Positions 1-6,351 of a DNA stretch of 6,351 nt are shown in pieces; position 1 is the first letter of the stretch; each line of letters opens with the position of its first letter. Position numbers and translations under genes: made by a program. Source of the DNA: an uncultured Lachnospiraceae bacterium (GTDB taxonomy: Bacteria; Bacillota; Clostridia; Lachnospirales; Lachnospiraceae); NCBI GenBank assembly GCA_902783735.1, contig CACZSE010000183.1, forward strand, positions 1-6,351, given 5' to 3'. The notes below the pieces were generated by a model. That model did no database searches and was not told the origin of the DNA. It saw only the letters and a list, made by a program, of their open reading frames with translations.

Positions 1-1317
1 TGTCGGATCCGGCGTGTTTACGTGTGAAATATCTGATGCCGTTTCAACAGCATTTTCCAATTCGGGCCTAAGATCCTCCTCATTGTAGGAGCCGGTCTTA
101 TATAATGCATATTTTGCCGTAGCCGGACCTACCAGTTCATGAAGAATACCCGATGCCAGAATGATCGTCAGCAAAGCTTCTCCCATTTCACCCTGAAGTG
201 CTCTTGCTCCCAACTCCGCCAGACCGATCGCAACTCCTGCCTGTGGGATGAGGGCAAATCCGAGATACTTTTGAACGTCACTACTTGCGTGCATCAGGCT
301 GCTGCCAGAATAACTTCCGATAAATTTTCCAAGTATCCTGACAATAAAGTATCCTATTCCGATCCAAATGAGGGGAAGCGCACCGAAGGAACCTTTACTG
401 AAAAGAGTACTCAGATTAAATGAGATTCCCGAACGAACAAAAAACAGGAGCAATATCGGCGGATTAAAATAATTGAGCTGCAAAAAAAGTTTGTCATCGT
501 CCGTCATGTTTATATAGACCGTCCCCATGGCCATACAGCCGAGCAGAGGCGATGTACCTACAATAGATGCTATTCCGCAGAATGTAAAAAGCATGGCTAT
601 CGCTATGATAAGTCTGTTGTCGGTACTGTGCCTGTGTTTCATGAACATGACTATGAACCACCCGAACACTCCTCCTAATACCAGAACGCCAATATTTGTC
701 ACAAACGGGATAAGGCTTCCGATAATGCTTATGGTCTTTCCGGCAATGTGAGATGTCGCAACGGATATGGCAACGCTGTATGCAATAAGACTGATGACAT
801 TGTCCAGTGCTATCACCTGAAGAAGGATGTCTACAAATTCTCCCTTTGCCTTTGTCTGTCTTATGGTCATCATGGTCGATGCCGGTGCAGTAGCAGCTGC
901 CAATGCAGCCAGGACTGCCGAGAATGCAAAAGGCAGTTTGAATACGAACAGGCATAATATCAGGACAACCAGTGTAGACACCATGGTCTCAAACAGAGTG
1001 ATTATAAACACCTTTATTCCACTCTTTTTAAGAGTATCAAGTTTGAAAAACTCTCCTATTCCAAATGCGATAAACGCCAGAGCTATATCCGGAAGAAAAG
1101 CAGTCGCTTCCACGAATCTTTCGGGAACAAGATTCAAAACATAAGGTCCGACCAGTATTCCGGCTACGATATAAGCCGTAACGTTTGGCAGCTTGAGTTT
1201 TTTTGTTATCCTTGTAACAAGAAAACCTGCAAGCAACATTATGGAAATAGACAAAATGTCTTCCGGAACACGGGAACCGGATGAATATCTCTCATAAAAC
1301 TCTGCCACACTGTTCAT
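1..1317 (-). CDS. Cation:proton antiporter, CPA2 family (3' end beyond window)
   Basis: This is an inner-membrane secondary transporter of the Na+/H+ exchanger (CPA2) fold, expected to swap H+ for Na+ or K+. The frame is open from the ATG at 1317 to the window edge: 439 codons with no stop. About 12 hydrophobic segments fall between residues 22 and 403. Family signs are the early LPNVTAYIVAGILVGP segment (residues 43-58), the TAPAS break followed by RQTKAKGEF (143-161), the acidic pair position ALDNV (170-174), FFVRSG (292-297) and ALIPQAGVAIGLA (355-367). The hydrophilic tail after about 405 suggests the protein ends soon past the edge, though a cytoplasmic regulatory domain cannot be excluded. 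The start is constrained: an in-frame TAA lies 33 bases upstream with no other start codon between. The Shine-Dalgarno site is weak, AAAGG at 1331-1335, 13 bases before the ATG. Residues 172-173 are Asp-Asn rather than the usual Asp-Asp. Family assignment is firm; the transported ion is unknown. Confidence 0.93.
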   Translation of the reverse strand, partial: MNSVAEFYERYSSGSRVPEDILSISIMLLAGFLVTRITKKLKLPNVTAYIVAGILVGPYVLNLVPERFVEATAFLPDIALAFIAFGIGEFFKLDTLKKSGIKVFIITLFETMVSTLVVLILCLFVFKLPFAFSAVLAALAAATAPASTMMTIRQTKAKGEFVDILLQVIALDNVISLIAYSVAISVATSHIAGKTISIIGSLIPFVTNIGVLVLGGVFGWFIVMFMKHRHSTDNRLIIAIAMLFTFCGIASIVGTSPLLGCMAMGTVYINMTDDDKLFLQLNYFNPPILLLFFVRSGISFNLSTLFSKGSFGALPLIWIGIGYFIVRILGKFIGSYSGSSLMHASSDVQKYLGFALIPQAGVAIGLAELGARALQGEMGEALLTIILASGILHELVGPATAKYALYKTGSYNEEDLRPELENAVETASDISHVNTPDPT

Positions 1318-1359
1318 GATACGCTTAGTACCTTTCGAAAAATGTCCTTAATCCTAAAT

Positions 1360-1383
1360 ATCCCGGTTCTGGCGAACCGGGAT
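1360..1383 (-). terminator. 10-bp perfect stem-loop between protease and antiporter genes
   Basis: The arms ATCCCGGTTC and GAACCGGGAT (1360-1369 and 1374-1383) pair perfectly around a 4-base loop. The hairpin begins six bases after the protease stop codon, where an operon terminator is expected. However, the bases after the stem on the minus strand are ATTTAGGATTAAGG, not a clean T run, and the plus-strand side (CATCTTTATT) is no better. It may therefore be a leaky terminator, an attenuator ahead of the antiporter, or a 3'-end stabiliser. The remaining 42 bases before the antiporter ATG show no convincing -35/-10 pair. Confidence 0.6.
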
Positions 1384-1388
1384 CATCT

Positions 1389-2438
1389 TTATTCAGTCTC
1401 TGTTTCTTTTTTTAGTTTACCATATATAGGCGAAATAATGAATATTGCAAATACGATTCCCTGAACTATCATAATGGGAATATCCTTCGCGTGTACTATC
1501 TGATTCTGTAATATCGAAGGATCTCCACCCGCAAGGATCGCGACCAGATTGTTATTTAGATAATGCATGATCGTTACTACCCAGATATTCTGTGTCTTCA
1601 TGTAGGCATAACCAAAGAATATCCCGACCGTGATGCATGTTATTATCTGGGCAACAAACATGAGCGGTCCGGTCTCTTCGCTGTAATATAAAAAGTCCAC
1701 ACATATATGCCAGAACGCCCAAACCAGTCCCAAAAGAAGTATACCTTTTCTTTTCCCGAACTTCTTTAGCATGATCGGTTGCAGATAATATCTCCAGCCG
1801 TATTCCTCTCCCAAAAATGCCAAAAATGAGATAAAGAATGCCGGTATAAGCGCAAAAGCCAGTACATATGTCGTTGGATTTGAAACAGCTTCCTCAAGCA
1901 GATGAGCACCGGCAGTTCTGTTGTAAACAGCATCCGAAAGCAGTGAAGAGATCACCAGTCTTGCAAAATAAAGAATAATGAAAAGCACGACCATCAGACA
2001 ACTCAGTCCGGGTTTATTTCTGCTCAATCCGGCATTATCTCTTTTTTCTTTGCCGCAAGTCCAAAACATTATATATACGGCTATGCCACCAATTATCAGG
2101 AAGATCTGAGAACCTATATCCCATGGTGACATCTCTATACCGGGAAGCTTAATGGTCTTTCCGCTCCCGAATATTGAGCCTATGCTGAGCAACATCATAA
2201 GCACGGTGGTAACGAGAAAAGTGATATATCCTCCAAGCGGCAAGCTCTCTCCTTCTTTTTTTGCCAGGATCTTTCCGAGGATCACACCGCATGCCGGGTA
2301 CATCATCTGAGTGTTTACAAACACTGTAAGATCATAGTCCTTTTTAAATCCGATGAACATGAAAATGCCCATCACGTATGTGAATCCGTATGCAACGGCT
2401 ATAAAGATCCACAACCTCTTCTTTTCAATCTGATCCAT
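1389..2438 (-). CDS. CPBP family intramembrane glutamic protease (CAAX protease-like)
   Basis: This is a 349-aa polytopic membrane protein with about nine or ten hydrophobic segments (roughly 8-30, 43-58, 70-90, 109-127, 145-167, 189-209, 231-250, 258-279, 286-302, 321-339). The CPBP motifs are all present in order: EEYGWR at 211-216 (paired Glu plus Arg), WAFWH at 240-244, and HYLNN at 292-296 (H..xN). These match the Rce1/abortive-infection family, whose members cleave peptides within the membrane. In Firmicutes they include bacteriocin-immunity and peptide-processing proteins. The start ATG has a good site, AGGGAG at 2447-2452, 8 bases upstream. The gene follows the second ATPase by 26 bases, so co-transcription is likely and a role with the exporter is plausible but inferred. 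The protein is somewhat longer than compact CPBP proteins of 200-300 aa because of extra N-terminal helices. The catalytic set looks intact; the substrate is unknown. Confidence 0.92.
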   Translation of the reverse strand: MDQIEKKRLWIFIAVAYGFTYVMGIFMFIGFKKDYDLTVFVNTQMMYPACGVILGKILAKKEGESLPLGGYITFLVTTVLMMLLSIGSIFGSGKTIKLPGIEMSPWDIGSQIFLIIGGIAVYIMFWTCGKEKRDNAGLSRNKPGLSCLMVVLFIILYFARLVISSLLSDAVYNRTAGAHLLEEAVSNPTTYVLAFALIPAFFISFLAFLGEEYGWRYYLQPIMLKKFGKRKGILLLGLVWAFWHICVDFLYYSEETGPLMFVAQIITCITVGIFFGYAYMKTQNIWVVTIMHYLNNNLVAILAGGDPSILQNQIVHAKDIPIMIVQGIVFAIFIISPIYGKLKKETETE

Positions 2439-2446
2439 AATTAACT

Positions 2447-2452
2447 CTCCCT
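2447..2452 (-). promoter_or_regulatory. Ribosome binding site of the CPBP protease gene
   Basis: AGGGAG on the minus strand lies 8 bases before the ATG at 2438. It sits in the 26-base gap after the ATPase stop codon, which is too short for a separate promoter, so translation of the protease is probably fed by the upstream transcript. Confidence 0.7.
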
Positions 2453-2464
2453 TCGTTTATGAAC

Positions 2465-3373
2465 TTATTTTGATATTATGATCTTTCCGTCCTTTACCTC
2501 TACCCTTACTTTATTTGAATCTATTCCTGCCATCTCGAGGAAATCTTCACTTAATTGTACTCTGTGAGCCTTATCCATGACCGAATATTCCTCGTGAGAT
2601 TCAACTTCGGCAAGATTTTCCGTCGTAAGCTCATCCAGATTCTTCCTGTACTCCTCTTTCATGATCTTTTCGGTACTTATCTTTCCGTCAGAAACCATTA
2701 TAACCCTTGATACCTTGTTTGCAAGGCTTATATCATGGGTAACTATGATAACGGTCAGACCGAGCTCTTCATTTAACTTTCTGAACAGATCCTGGATCAT
2801 GTTGGAGGTCTTACTGTCAACAGCTCCGGTAGGCTCATCGGCAAGAAGTATCTTCGGATCGCACGCAAGAGCAACAGCTATGGCTACCCTCTGCTGCTCA
2901 CCCCCCGACATCTGCGCCGGATACGACTCTGCTTTATGATCTATTCCCGTAAGTTTAAGCAAATGCATTGCTTTCTCTCGTCTCTTTTTCTTATCGCCCT
3001 TTTCAAAATACATCGGAGCCTCGACATTTTGTAAGGCTGTAAGATACGGAAACAGATTCTGTCTGCTGTTTTGCCATACAAATCCCACAGTACTTTTCCT
3101 GTATGACACAAGGGCAGCCTCATCCATTGCAAAAAGATCATGGCCATCCACATATATTCTCCCGGCAGTCGGTTTTTCCAGACCGCCTATCATGTTTAAA
3201 AGCGTGGATTTTCCGCTTCCGCTCTTTCCGATAACAGCTACAAGCTCTCCTCTGCCGATCTCAAGATCAAGGCCCTGCAATGCCATGACTTCAATATCTT
3301 CAGTTTTATAGATCTTTACCAGTCCGTCACAAACGAGAATGTTGTCATTTGTTTCGTTTATCTCATCCGGCAT
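2465..3373 (-). CDS. ABC transporter ATPase, MacB/LolD type, with AbrB-like C-terminal extension
   Basis: This is the second nucleotide-binding subunit of the exporter, 302 aa and cytoplasmic. All ATPase motifs are present: Walker A GKSGSGKST (49-57), Q-loop Gln101, signature MSGGEQQ (155-161), Walker B ending in ADE with catalytic Glu180, and switch His213. The core ends near residue 235; family members usually stop there. Here about 65 more residues follow: a charged linker (about 238-262), then a segment whose VQLSEDFLEMAGI (272-284) and VRVEVKDGKIII (289-300) resemble the strand-helix-strand of SpoVT/AbrB or MazE proteins. I chose the ATG at 3373 over the in-frame ATG at 3418 because AAGGAG stands 7 bases before it, while the longer form adds 15 residues (including VCVPRLRRQK) unlike the family and lies deep in the preceding gene. 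It overlaps the first ATPase gene by 11 bases, indicating translational coupling. Confidence 0.95.
   Translation of the reverse strand: MPDEINETNDNILVCDGLVKIYKTEDIEVMALQGLDLEIGRGELVAVIGKSGSGKSTLLNMIGGLEKPTAGRIYVDGHDLFAMDEAALVSYRKSTVGFVWQNSRQNLFPYLTALQNVEAPMYFEKGDKKKRREKAMHLLKLTGIDHKAESYPAQMSGGEQQRVAIAVALACDPKILLADEPTGAVDSKTSNMIQDLFRKLNEELGLTVIIVTHDISLANKVSRVIMVSDGKISTEKIMKEEYRKNLDELTTENLAEVESHEEYSVMDKAHRVQLSEDFLEMAGIDSNKVRVEVKDGKIIISK
2468..2590 (-). other. AbrB/MazE-like C-terminal segment of the second ATPase
   Basis: Residues about 262-302 read as a short beta strand (EYSVMDKAHRVQL), a helix (SEDFLEMAGI) and a strand pair (NKVRVEVKDGKIIIS). This is the pattern of swapped-hairpin AbrB-type domains, where 'R-V-Q-[IL]-x-x-x-[FL]-x-x-x-x-G-I' precedes 'V-x-V-x-x-x-[DE]-G-x-I-x-I'. 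It is seen by eye, without a profile score. Such domains dimerise and in transcription factors bind DNA. In an ATPase a dimerisation or regulatory role is more likely. Confidence 0.5.
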
Positions 3374-4061
3374 CTTTTGTCTCCTTAACCTCGGTACACA
3401 TACCATCCTCCATCTCATAGACCATGTCTCCGAGCTGCATCAGGTTTGGATCATGTGTAGTCATGACGATCGTAATATCTTCCTTCTCGATCAGTTCCTT
3501 AAACAACTTCATAACAGCAATTCCGGATGCGGTATCAAGAGCACCCGTGGGTTCATCGGCAAAAATGATCTTGGGCTTATGTGCCACCGCTCTGGCAATG
3601 GCAACCCTCTGCTGCTCACCACCCGACATCTGAGCCGGCATATGGTTCATACGTTTTCCCAGACCGACAATTCCCAAAACCTCTTTTATCCGCTCGTCCC
3701 TGTCACCCTCATAAGATGCAAGTTTGAGAGCAAAATCCACATTCTCATAAGCGTTCATGATGGGGATCAGTGCCACAGACTGAAAAACAAAGCCGATATT
3801 GTATCTTCTGAGCATCTCCTTTTCGGTCATGCTCTTTTTAGTCATGTCCTCACCATCTATAAAAAACGTACCTTCCGTGGGATCATCGAGCATGCTGAGG
3901 ATGTTTAAAAGCGTTGTCTTTCCCGAACCGGAACGCCCCTTTAAAATGGTGAGTTTACCTTTAGGTACCGTAATATCGATACCTTTTAATACCTCTATTG
4001 TCTCTTTATTTCCCAAAGGGAAGCTCTTATGGATATCTTTTGTAACAATAATATTGTCCAT
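3363..4061 (-). CDS. ABC transporter ATPase, MacB/LolD (FtsE-like) type
   Basis: This is the first nucleotide-binding subunit, 232 aa, the normal length for the family. It shows Walker A GRSGSGKTT (42-50), Q-loop Gln94 in FVFQ, signature MSGGEQQR (145-152), Walker B KIIFADE (164-170) with catalytic Glu170, D-loop ALD (174-176) and switch His203. The LKG start of the core and the APTGALD-like run after Walker B (PTGALD) are typical of ATPases that partner FtsX-type permeases, such as MacB, LolD and BceA. It begins one base after the permease stop codon, with GGAGG inside the last permease codons, so it should be made together with the permease. Its stop overlaps the start of the second ATPase. 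Both ATPases keep their catalytic residues, so neither looks like a degenerate partner. The substrate of the transporter is not shown by these subunits. Confidence 0.96.
   Translation of the reverse strand: MDNIIVTKDIHKSFPLGNKETIEVLKGIDITVPKGKLTILKGRSGSGKTTLLNILSMLDDPTEGTFFIDGEDMTKKSMTEKEMLRRYNIGFVFQSVALIPIMNAYENVDFALKLASYEGDRDERIKEVLGIVGLGKRMNHMPAQMSGGEQQRVAIARAVAHKPKIIFADEPTGALDTASGIAVMKLFKELIEKEDITIVMTTHDPNLMQLGDMVYEMEDGMCTEVKETKDAG
3381..3386 (-). promoter_or_regulatory. Ribosome binding site that sets the start of the second ATPase
   Basis: AAGGAG on the minus strand lies 7 bases before the ATG at 3373, inside the 3' end of the first ATPase gene. It decides for the 302-aa form over a 317-aa reading from an upstream in-frame ATG at 3418. 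Confidence 0.8.
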
Positions 4062-4062
4062 A

Positions 4063-6351
4063 TCAATCCTCCCCCATCTTAAGTGCCTTGGTAATGTTCA
4101 TGTTCTTTACGGTCTTGCTCATGACAAAGAAGCATACTGCAAATGCAGCCGCTATGATACATATCATCTTTATGCTGTCATCGAGCTGAATATAGATCTG
4201 CGTTGGCAGGTTATGCTTTTTTGGCAGATATACGATAGTTATGAGCTTTGTAAATAACAACGTCGTTATCGCTCCGACTCCGAATCCCGACAGCGCCGAA
4301 AGTAAAGAACTGAATATCTGCTCGGTGACTAACATGGTGACTATCTCTTTCATGGTAACACCCATGGCTCTGTATATACCGTAGATCATCTCTCTTTCCC
4401 GGATCGTAAGTACCCAGTAGATCATGAAGCCCACGGAACATATCAAAAGAGATATGATAAAGCCTATTGAGAACATACCGTTCGTGATCTGTATCATGGC
4501 AGAATCACGCTGTTTCTGAATGGACAGAGTTCTGTTTGTGTAACTCTTAAATATGATCCCTTTTTGTCTGTAAGCATCAAGTGCCTTTTGAGGATCGGCA
4601 CCTTTTTCAAACTTAAGCCATACCTGATACGGCCGCATTGTACTGTTGCTCATAATCGTCTGAAAATCCGCCACTACAAGAAAACGTTCTCTGGGGGCAA
4701 GCTTTCCGTCTGAGGCATATTCATAGACCGTGCTCTCATAACCGGGAAAGGCGTCCAGTATTCCGCAAACGGTAGCTGAAGTCTGAGTATCCTCCTTGTG
4801 AGGATCGATGGGACTGTATCGTATGTAATCTATCTTGTCGCCAATCTTAAGATCATGTTTCTTTGCAAGGTTTGATGATATCAAAACTCCCTTGGGGTTT
4901 TCTGCAAGCATATTCAGATAATGATACCAGTGCTTATCATTGACATTCGGGTCGAGCATTGCAGTCTCACCAAACTCCTTGGTGCTTATACCAAACAGGA
5001 TGTTCTGCGATTCAACCTTGTTTCCGACCTTTATGTCAGTATTATCATCTATCAAAACTCTGGCTTTTCTTTCTATACCATATTCACTTCCAAGATCAAA
5101 CCTTCCTATATCCGGTTCTTTATATCTCCAAATGGTTCCCCCGCTTCCGAGTTTTATGGTGGTCAACGGCCATTTTTCTTCCAGCACAAGATCGGTACCG
5201 ACATTATAATTGATCCTTTTTTCCATGTTTTCATTAACGGTTCTGGCGAGATTTGCATTGAAAACTCCCATAGCTATGGTCATTACCAAAAACACGGTTA
5301 TAAATCCCTGTCGTTTCGCACTTCTTATGATCTGCAAAAAAGCCACATAACCGGCCGGTTTCCAGCGTTTTCTTCCAATATGATAAATAAACCTTACAAG
5401 ATATCCCGTAAGTCTTAACAGAACAAGTCCAAAGGCAAGAATGAACAGACTTGAATCCAAAAAGATCACAGGGTCCACGGAACCCCCGGCTACTATATCT
5501 ACTGCCAGAGCCTCACGCTGTCTGTAGTAGTTATAGAGAAGATATCCCGATACCACCAAAAGCAAAAGATCTATAAAATATCTTTGCCATCCGGGTATGG
5601 CAGAAGATGATACCCTGAGGTTTTTCCTCTCCGTTATGGTGAGTTTTGAAAGACTTATAACAGGAAGTGTCATAAAAAGCACAGCCAGTAAAAAGGCAAT
5701 AAGCTCAAATAAGAGCATGCTTACTGTCGGCTGATAAATGCTGACATCCTTAAGTGAAAATGATAAAAACGCATTTGTCGATGCAGCCAGTCTGCACATG
5801 ATGATGCTGACGGGAAAGCCTATAAGACATCCTCCGAATGCGATACATGATGACTGGGCAACGTATAAACCTATGATCTTTATCCTGCTTACGCCTCTGC
5901 TCTTTAACATGGCTATCTCCGTGGTCTCCATCTCGAGTATCCTTGAAGATATCATATATAAGAACATGAGAAGCAAAGAGACTATAGGAAGTTCAAAGGC
6001 AAAGAGTATAAGGCTTATGGTCCTTTCTTCTACCTTATATTGCGTAAGAATGTCATTAAAATTACTCTTAAGGTTCTTGGTCTTTTCGATATGATCCAGA
6101 TATTCCTTACATGCGGTCACATTTTTATTGTCGATCTTTGTATAATCATACATGACTGCAATATCATAATAGGTCGTGGGAACTTCATTTTCCTTTATGA
6201 GGCTGTCGTAGATCCCTATCGGCATTATGAGAAGATCCCCGTAGTTTTCCAACCTGTTGTACCAGAAATAATGATCGTCCTGCTTTTCCTCAACAATACC
6301 GGCTATGACAACATCCGTACTCTCGGCACCGGAATACATCTTGAACTTAAA
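4063..6351 (-). CDS. FtsX/MacB-type ABC transporter permease, duplicated FtsX domains (5' end beyond window)
   Basis: This is the membrane subunit of the exporter. The frame is open through the window edge (four codons precede the first in-window ATG at 6339), so that ATG is probably internal and the N-terminal helix and part of the first outer domain are missing. Numbered from that Met, 758 residues remain: the end of an extracellular domain (1-105), three helices of the first FtsX domain (about 108-130, 155-185, 206-230), two linker helices (253-271, 292-317), a helix opening the second half (345-365), a second extracellular domain of about 250 residues (366-615), and three last helices (622-645, 670-700, 723-742). 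FtsX coupling sequences appear twice, at METTEIAMLKSRGVSR (137-152) and EREMIYGIYRAMGV (648-661). This is the layout of long Firmicute permeases related to MacB and LolCE, usually 800-1100 aa. It stops one base before the first ATPase gene. The substrate is unknown. Confidence 0.92.
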   Translation of the reverse strand, partial: FKFKMYSGAESTDVVIAGIVEEKQDDHYFWYNRLENYGDLLIMPIGIYDSLIKENEVPTTYYDIAVMYDYTKIDNKNVTACKEYLDHIEKTKNLKSNFNDILTQYKVEERTISLILFAFELPIVSLLLMFLYMISSRILEMETTEIAMLKSRGVSRIKIIGLYVAQSSCIAFGGCLIGFPVSIIMCRLAASTNAFLSFSLKDVSIYQPTVSMLLFELIAFLLAVLFMTLPVISLSKLTITERKNLRVSSSAIPGWQRYFIDLLLLVVSGYLLYNYYRQREALAVDIVAGGSVDPVIFLDSSLFILAFGLVLLRLTGYLVRFIYHIGRKRWKPAGYVAFLQIIRSAKRQGFITVFLVMTIAMGVFNANLARTVNENMEKRINYNVGTDLVLEEKWPLTTIKLGSGGTIWRYKEPDIGRFDLGSEYGIERKARVLIDDNTDIKVGNKVESQNILFGISTKEFGETAMLDPNVNDKHWYHYLNMLAENPKGVLISSNLAKKHDLKIGDKIDYIRYSPIDPHKEDTQTSATVCGILDAFPGYESTVYEYASDGKLAPRERFLVVADFQTIMSNSTMRPYQVWLKFEKGADPQKALDAYRQKGIIFKSYTNRTLSIQKQRDSAMIQITNGMFSIGFIISLLICSVGFMIYWVLTIREREMIYGIYRAMGVTMKEIVTMLVTEQIFSSLLSALSGFGVGAITTLLFTKLITIVYLPKKHNLPTQIYIQLDDSIKMICIIAAAFAVCFFVMSKTVKNMNITKALKMGED
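4068..4072 (-). promoter_or_regulatory. Ribosome binding site of the first ATPase, inside the permease 3' end
   Basis: GGAGG on the minus strand, within a longer GGGGGAGG run, lies 6 bases before the ATG at 4061. It is formed by the codons for the last permease residues (MGED), so permease termination and ATPase initiation occur at the same spot. Confidence 0.75.

Noticed and set aside
494..955. 153-codon minus-strand open frame inside the antiporter
   Set aside because: It is a shifted frame of the antiporter gene. The protein is full of Cys, His and Arg with no membrane segments, whereas the other minus frame gives a clean CPA2 protein.
1..1317. Frameshifted or pseudogene antiporter
   Set aside because: Reading from 1317 gives 439 uninterrupted codons with all family motifs. 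It merely lacks its stop because the window ends.
3374..3418. Longer 317-aa start for the second ATPase
   Set aside because: The extra 15 residues do not resemble the family and overlap the previous gene further. The ATG at 3373 has an ideal AAGGAG at 7 bases.
3339..3908. 189-codon plus-strand open frame opposite the first ATPase
   Set aside because: It lies wholly antisense to an unmistakable ATPase gene, has no family-like motifs, and its protein is Cys/His/Ser-rich as expected of a shadow frame.
4921..5418. 165-codon plus-strand open frame opposite the permease
   Set aside because: It is antisense to the second extracellular domain and neighbouring helix of the permease. No recognisable domain or start context was seen.
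6337..6339. ATG at 6339 as the true start of the permease
   Set aside because: The frame stays open upstream to the window edge, the protein would begin inside an extracellular domain, and the expected first membrane helix would be missing.

Overview
The window appears to come from a moderately AT-rich Gram-positive anaerobe of the Clostridia, most likely a Lachnospiraceae relative. This rests on frequent ATA, AGA and AAA codons beside CCG and GGA, purine-rich Shine-Dalgarno sites, and an FtsX-type exporter with no TolC or periplasmic adaptor gene nearby. The genus cannot be read from the sequence. All five genes lie on the minus strand, so transcription runs from high to low coordinates. There is no RNA gene, CRISPR array or insertion sequence, and no non-coding stretch longer than 71 bases.

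In transcription order: (1) a very large FtsX/MacB-type ABC permease (6351-4063), cut at its 5' end by the window edge. (2) A 232-aa MacB/LolD-type ATPase (4061-3363), one base after the permease stop. (3) A second ATPase of 302 aa (3373-2465), overlapping the first by 11 bases and carrying a C-terminal extension that ends in an AbrB/MazE-like segment. (4) A 349-aa CPBP (CAAX protease/bacteriocin-processing) membrane protease (2438-1389), 26 bases further on. (5) After a 71-base gap holding a perfect 10-bp stem-loop, a CPA2-type cation:proton antiporter (1317-1), cut at its 3' end by the window edge.

Genes 1-4 are packed tightly enough to be one operon. The likely machine is one long membrane chain with two FtsX domains driven by two different but apparently intact ATPases. 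Such transporters usually move or expel amphipathic peptides, lipids or lipoproteins at the membrane surface rather than carry out bulk transport. The CPBP protease could process or destroy a peptide in the same pathway, but no substrate or precursor gene is visible. The antiporter is probably a separate ion/pH homeostasis gene.

The points most worth a second look are the AbrB-like tail on the second ATPase, the permease-ATPase-ATPase-protease set, and the Asp-Asn pair where CPA2 antiporters often have Asp-Asp.
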